Source of the DNA: Yeguia hominis
GTDB taxonomy: Bacteria > Bacillota > Clostridia > Oscillospirales > Acutalibacteraceae
DNA: 64,000 bases
Direction: 5' to 3'
Assembly: GCF_014384705.1 (NCBI RefSeq)
Contig: NZ_JACRSN010000002.1
Span: 124,001-188,000 of the forward strand
Shown in pieces: positions 23,872-32,518 of this stretch. Numbering within the stretch: the stretch's first letter is position 1; the number at the start of each line of letters is the position of its first letter. The notes beneath the pieces were generated by a model that was given only the letters and a program-made list of their open reading frames with translations, did no database searches and had not been told where the DNA came from. The position numbers and the translations under genes are program-made.

Positions 23872-25575
23872 TTAACGTTCGATCTTGCATCGATCCGTTT
23901 TAAGGTGAGACCTTTTAAGTTGCTCCGTACTCCTTCGCCGCATGATCATCTGCCGCGCCTGCCGTTCTTCTTCTGCATCCTCTCCAAGCAGACGAGACGC
24001 TTTCTGCTTGGCGCTGAGCAGCATAATAAGAGATGGCCTCTCATGTATGGCATCCTCCAACTGCTGTTCTGCTGCCTTTTCCTGCGTAGGACGGATGGCC
24101 TGCCGTGCTTTGTACAGCTCCATCGGGTCAAAATCCGCAGCCCGCTCTTTCAGCTCTGCGTATTCAGCCAATGCCTTATTCAGTTCGGAAGAAAATTTTT
24201 GCTCCCGTGCCTCCAGCTTTTTCAAGCCAGTTTCCATAGTGGCAATATCCTTGCGGAACGTCTCCGCGCCTGCATCCTCTGCATACTCAAATCTTTGCAA
24301 AAGAAGCGCCTTTTCGGAACGCAGCTTCTCCAATTCTTCCGTCAGCTCGGCAATGCGGACAGCCAGCGCCTTGTGTCGCTTCACGCGATATACTGGCAAT
24401 TCCTTTTTCTCAGCAATCAGTGCTTTGCGCTCCTTGCTCTTTTCCTTGATCTGCTGTACCAGACCGGTGCAACGCTCCAGCTCCGGTTTTCATACGGCAA
24501 GAGATTTTTGAATATGCGCTTTGCCGCTGCGAATATGAGAGAGCTGATAACAGAAAATCAGCACACGGCTGCGCAGTTTCTCCAGTCCCTCCGCAATAGC
24601 GGGAACAGTACGGGCGACCAGTGCGGCCAGCTTCTTGATTTCTGCTTTTAGTTCCCGCAGCAGTGCATTGTCTGCCTTGATCTGCCGGTTTAGTTCGCAG
24701 CGGTCGGAGATGATTCCCTTGCGTTCCAACGTCTGTGCTGCCACACCCTCGTGGATGGTAGGAATCTCGTCAATACCCCGCGCGGCGTTGCTGCGGTGGT
24801 CAATGCGCTCCTCCCGCCCGGCGCGTTCCAGATAACGGTTGGACACGTCAGCCCATGTTGCCCGCCATGTCAAAAGCTGTTCTTCACTGTTCCAGCGTTC
24901 GGAGATGGGATTCTGTCTGCCGTACCGGGTGCTTTTGGGATGCTTGTCAGCCCGGACAAGCTCCTGCGCCTCGGCAGCAGACGGCGTCATATACACCTTC
25001 TTTTTGCCAACCTTGTAGGGATATTGCTTCTCCCAGCCATCGGCCTGCGCTGTCTTGAACTCGGCAGCGGTGAAGCCGCGTTCCTCGCCGTTTTTCATAC
25101 AGAGGTATTCTTTCTCGGTCTTGTACTGCCACTTGCCTCGTTCATCCAGCGGGCGCACCGTCAGCAGAATGTGGGCATGAGGATTGTGACCATCGGTGTC
25201 ATGGATGGCAGCATCAGCACACATCCCGTCTGATACGAACTGCTCCCGGATAAATTCTTGCAGCAACTCGATCTGTTCTTTACGGCTCAGCTCTATGGGC
25301 AGGGCAACGACAAATTCCCGTGCCAACCGGCTGTCCTTGGCTGTCTCAACTTCTTCCACGGCGTTCCATAGCTGCTCCCGGTTTTTCCATTCAGGCGGTG
25401 CCATTGCGGGGAGGAAAACTTCCTGCCAGACGAGTCCCTGTTTTTTCGTATAGTCGTGCTGTATCCCGTCGTAATCATTGTAGAGACGGGAACAGCTCAA
25501 ATAAGCGGAGGCGACCACAGCGGAGCGCCCTGCACCCCGGCTGACCACCTTCGTTTCCAGATGGTAAATCGCCAT
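23872..25575 (-). pseudogene. MobA/MobL family relaxase interrupted by an in-frame stop
   Basis: The frame encodes a MobA/MobL (MOBQ-type) relaxase: N-terminal MAIYHLETKVVSRGAGRSAVVASAYLSC, the catalytic region with HDTDGHNPHAHILLTVR as the metal-binding His motif, and a long coiled-coil tail. A TGA at 24490-24492 stops it after 361 codons. The same frame then continues without shift for about 200 more codons of typical tail sequence (KPELERCTGLVQQIKEKSKERK…). So this is a nonsense or small in-frame lesion, not a frameshift. The N-terminal nicking domain is intact and might still function alone. The gene would nick at the presumptive oriT just upstream (25.97 kb). Confidence 0.85.
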
Positions 25576-25626
25576 GTCTTATTCACCTCGTTCTTTCTTT
25601 TTTCTGTTTCTTTTTCGTAAAAGAGA

Positions 25627-26019
25627 AAATGGACGGGCAGGATGCCCGTCCATTTCTGCGGCAAAGCTGCCGGTGGCAGGTTTGCGCAGGCGGTTGGAAA
25701 AATAGCGTCGGTTGAAGCGACGGTATTTGCCCAATCGCGTAGACGATGACAGCAGCACTCGCAGGTGCTGTGGCATTGTCTGTCGCTTTCCGCAGAAAGC
25801 GACATCCCCCTCGCAGAGCGCACGATGCCGCAAGGCATACCACCGCCGCAAAAGGGCTCCCACAAAGTCGTTGACTTTGTGGGAAAAGGAGGCACAACGG
25901 AATGGATGAGACCTGCCGCTTGCGGCGGGGCGAAGGATATGGAGTTTGCGCCGACGCGGTGGTGAATAAGTGTGCCCCTTAGTATAAGTACACTAAGGGA
26001 TACGGACAGCTTCGCTGTC
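25627..26019. other. Cluster of nine perfect hairpins upstream of the relaxase
   Basis: Within 393 bases there are nine separate perfect inverted repeats: 25627-25655 (13-bp arms), 25706-25722, 25753-25770, 25781-25804 (10-bp), 25825-25838, 25858-25884 (12-bp), 25915-25926, 25976-25999 (8-bp) and 26005-26019. Several have 3-4 base loops. No coding frame is credible. All stems differ from one another. Mobilisable elements carry structured DNA near oriT, but this density is unusual. Confidence 0.75.
25967..25999 (+). other. Candidate oriT nic region
   Basis: TAAGTGTGCCCCTT (25967-25980) resembles the nic sequence of RSF1010-type MOBQ relaxases (TAAGTGCG followed by CCCT). It is joined to an inverted repeat CCCTTAGT/ACTAAGGG at 25976-25999. 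The location beside a MobA/L gene supports the call; the exact nick site is not known. Confidence 0.5.
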
Positions 26020-26161
26020 AAAGATCTCCGGGCAACAGGCTCCCATCGACAAAAACCGGTCATGGAATTACACTTAAAATCAATGCAGGATTATGGACGG
26101 GTGCGCCCTTGGGACAGCGGATTTTTTTAAGCTGCATACCTGTTGTTGAGTCAGTCCATCC

Positions 26162-26902
26162 TTACTGGACATGGGAACTGTCCAGCTTCATAAACCGGGA
26201 CTTTACCACCTCCGCCGGATAATCGTCTCCGGCAATGCGGATGACTTTGCGGGCAGAACACACAATATCCACGATCAGATCAACGATCTCGTCAAGCTGC
26301 TCACGGTCGATATGGCGGTCTTGCACCAGATAGCTGTACTCGATGTTATCCAAAATCACTTCACGATAACATTCTCTGGCTCCCATCCGATCTGTTCCCA
26401 TCCTTGCCCCTGTGGGGGTAGGGGGATTTGATTGGATAGGATTTGATAGTTCAGTATTTGATAAATCAATCGTTGTTTGATTAGTATTTAATTGTGCGGG
26501 TTTTTCCGTACACGGTTCCGCCGTATCCGGGATACCCATATCCGGGTTTTCCGTATATGGCTTTGTCGTACCCGGTAAAGGCGTACATGGGCTTGACGGC
26601 GGCTCACACGGAGGCATTTCGTAAATGACATACTCGGTATCCGTGATCTTGCCTTTTTCATCTCGAAGCTGGGTGCGTCGGATATATCCGTGGGTTTCCA
26701 GCTCCTTCAAGGCCGCACCGATGCTGTCCACACTTTCCCGGCAGATCGCTGCAAGGCCTCTGGTGGTGTAATTCCACTCGTCAGGGAGCGACAGCATCAT
26801 GGACAGCAGCCCTTTGGATTTCAGGGTCAGCGTCCGTTCTTTCAAGTGATGGTTCGACATGACCGTATAATCACGGGTCTTTTCAATACGAAAAACAGCC
26901 AT
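26162..26902 (-). pseudogene. RepA-type replication initiator, C-terminally truncated
   Basis: 246 residues from ATG 26902 (ribosome site GGAAGGAGGTG). The N-terminal winged-helix domain (FRIEKTRDYTVMSNHHLKERTLTLKSKGLLSMMLSLPDEWNY, RGLAAICRESVDSIGAALKELETHGYI) is that of replication initiators of clostridial mobilisable elements. A Pro/Thr-rich linker follows, then the start of the DUF6017 domain. It ends at SRFMKLDSSHVQ, where intact relatives continue for many more residues, so its 3' part was probably lost in a deletion joining it to the oriT region. Confidence 0.72.
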
Positions 26903-27596
26903 CTTCGCACCTCCTTCCTGTGAAAATAAAAAAAGTGTTGATTTTGAGCGTTTTATCCCTCTGTATGCCTCCATAGTCTCCCGTATGGAAAAACATCCAC
27001 GCCCTGTTCACAACGCAAGCCACAGAGGAAGAAACAGAAGATATTCCGCTGATTTTGATACAGTTTTCAGTCGGATATCTCTCACGATCTTTATGGTCAT
27101 AGTGGAGATCACCGGAAAGCACCTTCGCATGGTTGCGGATTTTGATGTGCCCCTTTTCCTGATTTTCCAAAGCCTTGCTGTATCCGGAATCCGTCAGGAA
27201 CAGACGCATTTTCTCACCCTTCCAGCCAACAGGCGAGTCATGGGGAAGAACATCAAAGACGATCATGTGCCTGGTCGCCGGGTCGAACCGCTCCAAAGCC
27301 ATAATGTCATGGCCGGATAACTTCTGTGCCCCGGATCGCTGCCGGGCTTCTGCCAGCATTTCCCCGATGGTGTGGGCTTTCTCCGGCAGATGGTATTCGG
27401 TCTGCACCTTGCGGATCAAATCCATGCACTCCTGCTCTGACAGGGGACGGAGCTTGTCCAGAAGGCTTTCCGCTGTTTCTTTCGTTGCCGAGTTCGGCGC
27501 ATAGCGCCAAGTCATGTAAATCTTATTCAGGGCGGCGTTCTGATTGGTACTTTCAATCTGAAACACCATCCTCATTTCTGCTTCTGTCAGTTTCAT
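26883..27596 (-). CDS. Conserved mobile-element protein of unknown function
   Basis: 237 residues from ATG 27596. Residues 1-135 look conserved and globular (MKLTEAEMRMVFQIESTNQNAALNKIYMTWRYAPNSATKETAESLLDKLRPLS…). After about 170 the sequence loses that character (SSVSSSVACVVNRAWMFFHTG), so the natural end may be earlier and the tail a read-through product of a small lesion. The stop overlaps the repA start by 20 bases. The ribosome site region has two tandem GGAGGCTGG copies. I cannot name the family. Confidence 0.55.
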   Translation of the reverse strand: MKLTEAEMRMVFQIESTNQNAALNKIYMTWRYAPNSATKETAESLLDKLRPLSEQECMDLIRKVQTEYHLPEKAHTIGEMLAEARQRSGAQKLSGHDIMALERFDPATRHMIVFDVLPHDSPVGWKGEKMRLFLTDSGYSKALENQEKGHIKIRNHAKVLSGDLHYDHKDRERYPTENCIKISGISSVSSSVACVVNRAWMFFHTGDYGGIQRDKTLKINTFFIFTGRRCEDGCFSY

Positions 27597-27631
27597 TGCC
27601 AGCCTCCTTTACCAGCCTCCTTTATAGGTAT

Positions 27632-27664
27632 AAAAAACGCCATAGGTTTTCAATGCCTATGGCG
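27632..27664 (-). terminator. Intrinsic terminator reading leftwards
   Basis: CGCCATAGG pairs with CCTATGGCG (27638-27664) and is followed on the minus strand by TTTTTT. It would end transcripts coming from the alcohol dehydrogenase operon before they enter the mobile element. Confidence 0.75.
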
Positions 27665-27677
27665 GTGTGGGTATAGG

Positions 27678-27712
27678 AAAAGGGCACTGATATTTGCATA
27701 TCAACGCCCTTT
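27678..27712 (-). terminator. Second hairpin near the end of the alcohol dehydrogenase operon
   Basis: AAAGGGC and GCCCTTT (27679-27712) enclose GATAT/ATATC. It is symmetrical with T-rich flanks and stands 14 bases from the stronger terminator. Confidence 0.5.
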
Positions 27713-27874
27713 GAGCCTGTCAGTATTTGATTGTTTCGACTTCGCACCGTGTTTGCACTATGAAAAACATTGATTTTACTGACTTCTACAATGTTTTCTT
27801 ATCTGGTGCTACCATTCTGCCGCTGGCTTTTTTGCGGCTTCCAAAGCCAAAGGCTCTTTTCGGTCAGCAGAAAA

Positions 27875-28033
27875 TTACGGCGCAGAGGGCTTTTCCAGCT
27901 GTGCGACGAAATCGCGCAGCTGCTGCTCTGTCGTGAGGGAAACACCGCTCTGGATAATGGACTCCTGCAGGAACTTCGGCAGGGTAGCGAAATACTCCTG
28001 CATTTTTTCCGAAAAATTGCTGGGATAGGCCAT
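27875..28033 (-). CDS. Small protein of 52 residues, last gene of the alcohol dehydrogenase operon
   Basis: ATG 28033 with AAAGGAG eight bases upstream and only 17 bases after the dehydrogenase stop. The product begins MAYPSNFSEKMQEYFATLP and is soluble, with an amphipathic helix (TTEQQLRDFVAQLEK) at the end. The ribosome site and tight spacing make it a real gene although it is short. I know no function. A protein of the same length is encoded upstream of the dehydrogenase (29349-29507). Confidence 0.7.
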   Translation of the reverse strand: MAYPSNFSEKMQEYFATLPKFLQESIIQSGVSLTTEQQLRDFVAQLEKPSAP

Positions 28034-28050
28034 GGGATGCGTCTCCTTTC

Positions 28051-29112
28051 TCAGTTGTCAATCAGGACAACCGGCTTAATCAGGTCGGCGGGCTTTTCTT
28101 TCATCAGCATTAGCGCTTTCTCGATTTTCTCAAATCCGTGGAATACGTGTGTGATCAGCGGAGCGGTGTCCAATCGTCCGGTTTCCATCAGCGCGGCGAG
28201 TTTTTCCATGCGCAGGCGTCCGCCGGGCATCAGACCGCCCGCAAGGGTTTTGTGGCCCATGCCGCAGCCCCATTCCGCCCTGGGGATGGAGATGGATTCC
28301 CCTTCGCCGAGATAGTTGACGTTGCCGATGATCCCTCCGGGCCGAATGGCTTTTACCGCGGCGGCAAACGTTTCGTTGCCGCCGCCGGCGACGATAACCC
28401 GGTCGACGCCGCGGCCGCCGGTCAGCTGCAAAGTCTGCTCACAGATCGGGCCGTCCTTATAGTTGATGATGTCCGTTGCGCCGTACGCTTTGGCAGCGGA
28501 AACGCATGCCGGGCGCGATCCGACCGCCAGAATGCGGGCAGCGCCGCGCAGCGCGGCACCGGCAACGGCCATCAGGCCGACCGGCCCGATCCCGATAACG
28601 AGCACCGTGTCGCCAAACTGGATGTCGGCCAGTTCCGCGCCGTGGAATCCGGTGGGAACCATATCGCTGAGCATACACGCGGCGGCCGGGTCGAGCCGGT
28701 CCGGAAGACGGGCAAGATTGCCGTCGGCGTCATTTACGTGAAAGACTTCCCCGAAAACGCCGTCTTTAAAATTCGAAAATTTCCATCCGGCCAGCATGCC
28801 GCCGGAATGCATCGCGTAGCCGCCCTGCGATTCCAGCGCGTTCCAGTCCGGCGTAATGGCCGGCACAATCACGCGGTCGCCTTTTCGAAAATCCTTCACC
28901 AGCGCGCCGGTTTCGACGACTTCGCCGACCGCTTCGTGTCCCAAAATCATGTCATGGCGCTCTCCGAGCGCACCTTCCCATACGGTGTGGATGTCCGAGG
29001 TGCACGGCGCGATGGCAATCGGGCGAACCAGCGCGTCGAGCGGCCCGATGGCAGGCGGTGCTTTTTCAATCCATCCGGCCTTTCCGATTCCCAGCATTGC
29101 AAACCCTTTCAT
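28051..29112 (-). CDS. adh: NADP-dependent secondary alcohol dehydrogenase, zinc type
   Basis: 353 residues from ATG 29112 (GGAGG upstream). It closely follows the clostridial isopropanol dehydrogenase pattern: MKGFAMLGIGKAGWIEK at the start, catalytic zinc ligands C37, H59 and the adjacent E60 with the Asp of LSDMVPTG, and no structural-zinc Cys cluster. The Rossmann motif GIGPVGLMAVAG is followed by VGSRP, the Ser-Arg that binds the NADP 2'-phosphate. Expected reaction: reversible reduction of acetone-like ketones or aldehydes. It is followed at once by a 52-residue gene. Confidence 0.93.
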   Translation of the reverse strand: MKGFAMLGIGKAGWIEKAPPAIGPLDALVRPIAIAPCTSDIHTVWEGALGERHDMILGHEAVGEVVETGALVKDFRKGDRVIVPAITPDWNALESQGGYAMHSGGMLAGWKFSNFKDGVFGEVFHVNDADGNLARLPDRLDPAAACMLSDMVPTGFHGAELADIQFGDTVLVIGIGPVGLMAVAGAALRGAARILAVGSRPACVSAAKAYGATDIINYKDGPICEQTLQLTGGRGVDRVIVAGGGNETFAAAVKAIRPGGIIGNVNYLGEGESISIPRAEWGCGMGHKTLAGGLMPGGRLRMEKLAALMETGRLDTAPLITHVFHGFEKIEKALMLMKEKPADLIKPVVLIDN

Positions 29113-29348
29113 TTGTGGTTCCTCCTTTAAAATGGCAATGTTATGCTTGTTTTTTCCAAAAAGGAACCGGTTCATACATGGTGCGCCGGATAAAATGGGA
29201 TGTCAGCCGAAAATCGGACAGCCTTATTGCCGGTTCAGCCGGTGCGAACGGCGCGTTCCCGGTACGACACGGTCATGCTTCGGTGTGCCGGAGCGGCGCA
29301 TAAAAAGGCGGAAGGCAGCTGCCATGTCCTTCCGCGTGCGATTTGGGA

Positions 29349-29507
29349 TTATGCATGCTGTTCCAGGAGAAGCGGATCCTCCTCGATGTAGAGCAGTTCC
29401 GCAGTTTGCTGGCACTGGATGAGCTGCTGCTTGACTGCTTCCAGCTCGCGGATTGCGTCCGTTACCGTGTTGAACAGATGAGAATATCCTTTTGTGATGG
29501 CTTCCAT
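29349..29507 (-). CDS. Small acidic protein of 52 residues
   Basis: ATG 29507 with AAGGAGG ten bases upstream; the product MEAITKGYSHLFNTVTDAIR… continues as one charged helix (ELEAVKQQLIQCQQTAELLYIEE) and ends at TAA 29349. Helical content, ribosome site and codon use support a real gene. Similar short helical proteins of unknown function are common in Oscillospiraceae (from memory). It lies 236 bases upstream of the alcohol dehydrogenase start. Confidence 0.68.
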   Translation of the reverse strand: MEAITKGYSHLFNTVTDAIRELEAVKQQLIQCQQTAELLYIEEDPLLLEQHA

Positions 29508-29835
29508 TTTTTAATTGCCTCCTTTTTTGTTGGGGTGCTGTTTGCTTCCCGTACTCCTACTATAGCGGATTCGGACGAAAAATTTTGTCGAAACGGGAGA
29601 GATTGCCCAGCGTTTTGGAGGAACCACGGAAAACGCAAGATATTGTCGGCCTTTTGGGCGTTTTTCGGTCAATTCGGGAATATCTTGGGGAGAACATCTT
29701 CTCAAAACCGCCCTATAAAGAGAAAAAAATTTAAAAATTTTTCCGCATCAAAAAGCCCGCCGAATTTTCGGCGGGCTTTTGTCCGGATTTCTGCCGTTCG
29801 CATCCGTCCGGGCGATTCAGGGGCGCATGGACGGG
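29508..29835. other. Intergenic region with a bidirectional terminator
   Basis: About 330 bases without a gene. The only clear element is the hairpin at 29751-29780. The remainder is AT-rich and presumably carries the promoter of the 52-residue gene, but no consensus pair stands out. Confidence 0.5.
29751..29780. terminator. Bidirectional intrinsic terminator
   Basis: AAAAGCCCGCCGA and TCGGCGGGCTTTT form a 13-bp stem with A and T tracts on both sides, downstream of the GDSL hydrolase gene. Confidence 0.9.
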
Positions 29836-30534
29836 TTAGCGCTCCAGCAGCGGACGCAGCCGGGTGGCGTAGTCCGAATGGATGGTGTGATAGATGAGAT
29901 CGTGCCCCTTCTGGTTCGGGTGAATGCCGTCCTCACACAGCAGCGCGCTGTAATTGCGGTCCAGCAGGAATGCACTGCGGATATCGACCATGGGCACCTG
30001 CTCTTTGAGCGCCAGACGGCAGACCGTCATATTGTAAAGCTCATGATAGCGGTAGATACGATGGACGTCGCCGAGCCAGCGCAGAATGTTGTCGGCATTC
30101 AGGCCTTGGGAAATCCAGTGAAAGTAGCGGACAGGCTCGATGGGGGGCAGCGAAAGCAGAACCGGCCGCCCGCCTTTCTTGCGAATTTCTTCAAATATAT
30201 TGATATAGCGCTGCTCAAATTCTTTCAGCGGCGTTTTCGGAAGGTGCACGCCGTCCGGGTCGGCAGAAATTTCTGCCCAGTTAAAATCGCAGTCATTGCC
30301 GCCGAATTCCAGAATCACGCAGTCATAGCCGCAAAGTTCCTCCGCGTGCCGGCGGATCAGCTCCTGACCTTTGGAGATGGTGCATCCGAATTTGGAATAG
30401 TTGGTGACCGGGACGCTGGTTGTACTGCAAAACAGATTGGCAAAGCTGTCCTTCAGGGACTGATATTTCCTGCGGGCTGCGTCAAACACAACACCCTTGC
30501 TGACGGAATCTCCGAAAATACAGATCGAAGGCAT
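29836..30534 (-). CDS. SGNH/GDSL hydrolase family protein
   Basis: 232 residues. Block I is CIFGDSVSKG with nucleophile S10, block III is EFGGNDCDF with N80, and block V is DGIHPNQKG with the D202/H205 pair. These complete the SGNH catalytic set of esterases and deacetylases. No signal peptide is seen, so it acts in the cytosol, possibly on an acylated sugar or lipid. It is divergent from the DUF1836 gene; a 14-base palindrome ATTAATGCATTAAT (30560-30573) lies between. Confidence 0.88.
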   Translation of the reverse strand: MPSICIFGDSVSKGVVFDAARRKYQSLKDSFANLFCSTTSVPVTNYSKFGCTISKGQELIRRHAEELCGYDCVILEFGGNDCDFNWAEISADPDGVHLPKTPLKEFEQRYINIFEEIRKKGGRPVLLSLPPIEPVRYFHWISQGLNADNILRWLGDVHRIYRYHELYNMTVCRLALKEQVPMVDIRSAFLLDRNYSALLCEDGIHPNQKGHDLIYHTIHSDYATRLRPLLER

Positions 30535-30608
30535 GCTCCCACTTCCTTTGTTATTTATTATTAATGCATTAATGTAGTTTTAAATATTATATTACGTGGT
30601 TTTTACAA

Positions 30609-30650
30609 TGTCAATATGTTGTTGACAATTTTTAGCGCTCTTTTTATAAT
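30609..30650 (+). promoter_or_regulatory. Consensus promoter with overlapping inverted repeat
   Basis: TTGACA (30622-30627), 17 bases, TATAAT (30645-30650). TGTCAA-N7-TTGACA (30609-30627) is a perfect inverted repeat that includes the -35, suggesting repression, perhaps by the DUF1836 protein itself. Confidence 0.75.
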
Positions 30651-30729
30651 GAAAATAGAAAAAGCCTACGGTGGTCCGGCTTTCGGATTGTCTGGCTGCT
30701 TTTTGATTGAATGTTGGAGGGACAATAGG

Positions 30730-31269
30730 ATGCAGGAATTGGATCAGCTAAAGGAAGCGCTTTGCAAGCAGCGCCCGGTCGACTGGGAAGAGCTGCCGGA
30801 TCTGGATCTCTATATGGATCAGGTGATTACGTATATGCCGCGTCAGCAAATTGTTCCCGGTGCAGACGATCAGCTGACATCATCCATGATTAACAATTAT
30901 ATCAAGGAAGGCCTGCTCAAAAGAACCAAGGGCAAGAAGTATTCCCGCGAGCACCTGGCGTATCTGACGGCGATTTGTATGCTCAAACGGGTGCTTTCCG
31001 TGAAGGATACGAATCTTTTGCTCAAGCGGGAAATCGGGGACGGCGCAATCGAGGCGTTTTATGAGAAATATCTCGATGTGCTCGATGCTTCCGTCAAAAC
31101 AGCAGCCGGACAGCTGCCGGAAATGCCCGATGCAGAGGCGCTTTCCGACGCGGCGCTGCGGTTTGCCGTGGCGAGTTATGCCAACAAGCTGGCCTGTGAG
31201 CGGATTCTGGATTTGCTCCGGGCGGAAACGGAAGAGTCGGCGCCTGCCAAATCCGGAAAAGAAAAATGA
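30730..31269 (+). CDS. DUF1836 protein, putative MerR-like DNA-binding regulator
   Basis: 179 residues from ATG 30730 with GGAGGG upstream; an earlier in-frame start would lie at the promoter. The segment MPRQQIVPGADDQLTSSMINNYIKEGLLKRTKGKKYSREHLAYLTAICMLKRVLS (about 35-90) is the DUF1836 helix-turn-helix, related to the MerR N-terminal domain. The C terminus is helical. Its targets are unknown; the inverted repeat in its own promoter and the adjacent chromate-transporter genes are candidates. Confidence 0.85.
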   Translation: MQELDQLKEALCKQRPVDWEELPDLDLYMDQVITYMPRQQIVPGADDQLTSSMINNYIKEGLLKRTKGKKYSREHLAYLTAICMLKRVLSVKDTNLLLKREIGDGAIEAFYEKYLDVLDASVKTAAGQLPEMPDAEALSDAALRFAVASYANKLACERILDLLRAETEESAPAKSGKEK

Positions 31270-31377
31270 GTGCGGCGCAGAGCCTTTGACGGCGGTCAGC
31301 TTTTACGCTTTTACACTTAAAAACAGGAGGGTGCGCCCGGCGCGTTTTGCGCTTGACGATTCAGAAACGAGGGGATC

Positions 31378-31923
31378 ATGTTGCTGGAGTTATGGGATTT
31401 GTTTTGGACGTTTGCAAAAATCGGGGTGATGACCTTTGGCGGCGGCATTGCGATGCTGCCGATTTTGCAGCGGGAAATTGTGGAAAAACGAAATTGGGCA
31501 ACCGAAGACGAGCTGATGGACTACTACGCGATCGGGCAGTGTACGCCCGGCATTATAGCCGTCAACACGGCAACCTTTATCGGGAATAAACAAAAAGGTG
31601 TGTTTGGCGGCATTTTTGCGACCTTTGGCGTGGTGTTTCCGTCCCTGGTGATTATTACGGCGATTGCGGCGTTTCTGCGGAATTTTGCGGATCTGGAGGT
31701 CGTGCAGAACGCATTTGCCGGAATTCGCGCCTGCGTGTGCGTGCTGGTGCTCAATGCGGTGATCAAATTGTGGAAAAAATCGGTGGTGGATAAGCCCACG
31801 CTGCTGATTTTCTGTGCGGTCTTTCTCGGTTCGCTGCTGACGGCCTGGACGCCGGTGATTTTTGTTGCGCTGGCGGCAGCCGCCGGAATTCTGGTGCATC
31901 TGATCGGAGGGAAGCGCGCATGA
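31378..31923 (+). CDS. Chromate transporter family protein, half-size subunit 1
   Basis: 181 residues, five or six membrane helices. The CHR motif FAKIGVMTFGGGIAMLPILQREIVEKRNW near the N terminus and QCTPGIIAVNTATFIG are diagnostic. Half-size CHR proteins act as pairs of oppositely oriented subunits. The stop overlaps the next start (ATGA). Family members export chromate or import sulfate-like anions; in gut anaerobes the physiological ion is uncertain. Confidence 0.9.
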   Translation: MLLELWDLFWTFAKIGVMTFGGGIAMLPILQREIVEKRNWATEDELMDYYAIGQCTPGIIAVNTATFIGNKQKGVFGGIFATFGVVFPSLVIITAIAAFLRNFADLEVVQNAFAGIRACVCVLVLNAVIKLWKKSVVDKPTLLIFCAVFLGSLLTAWTPVIFVALAAAAGILVHLIGGKRA

Positions 31924-32498
31924 TTTATCTTCGGCTTTTCTGGGAATTTTTCCAGGCAGGACTCTTTGCGATTGGCGGCGGCATGGCGACGCTGCCGTTC
32001 CTTTATGATATTTCCGACCGCACCGGCTGGTATACGCACGCGCAGCTTGCGGATATGATTGCCGTTTCAGAATCGACGCCCGGCCCGGTCGGCGTCAATA
32101 TGGCGACCTATGTCGGGTTTACTTCGGGCGGCGTGCTCGGTGCAGGGATTGCAACGCTGGGGCTGGTGGCGCCTTCGATCATTGTCATTTTGATGATTGC
32201 CGGCTTTTTAAAGGCGTTTCGGGAAAACCGCTTTGTCAACAGCGCGTTTTACGGGCTGCGTCCGGCGTCCGTGGGACTCATCGCCGCCGCTGTCGTGCCG
32301 ATTTTCCAGATTTCTATTTTGAATTTGGAGACGTTTTCGATCACGCACGAGATTTTGCAGCTTTTCCAGTGGCCTTATTTGCTGCTTGCCGTTCTGGTGT
32401 TTTTCCTGATGCGGAAATTTTCCAAAATTCACCCGATTGTGTTTATCGGGGCTTCTGCTGTGGCGGGAATTGTTTTCGGCTTGACCGGCCTTTCCTGA
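31920..32498 (+). CDS. Chromate transporter family protein, half-size subunit 2
   Basis: 192 residues with the paired CHR motif FFQAGLFAIGGGMATLPFLYDIS and ESTPGPVGVNMATYVGF. It overlaps subunit 1 by four bases, and the two together reproduce the full-length ChrA topology. The C-terminal helices end in a short VFGLTGLS. Confidence 0.9.
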   Translation: MIYLRLFWEFFQAGLFAIGGGMATLPFLYDISDRTGWYTHAQLADMIAVSESTPGPVGVNMATYVGFTSGGVLGAGIATLGLVAPSIIVILMIAGFLKAFRENRFVNSAFYGLRPASVGLIAAAVVPIFQISILNLETFSITHEILQLFQWPYLLLAVLVFFLMRKFSKIHPIVFIGASAVAGIVFGLTGLS

Positions 32499-32518
32499 GC
32501 GTTTCCGACAGAAAAGAA

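Noticed and set aside
25497..26063. Open frames through the hairpin region
   Set aside because: They are broken by perfect inverted repeats and have no ribosome site; the region is better explained as structured DNA or RNA.
5400..28000. Complete integrative conjugative element
   Set aside because: No integrase, serine recombinase, coupling protein or type IV secretion gene was found; only a damaged mobilisation module remains.
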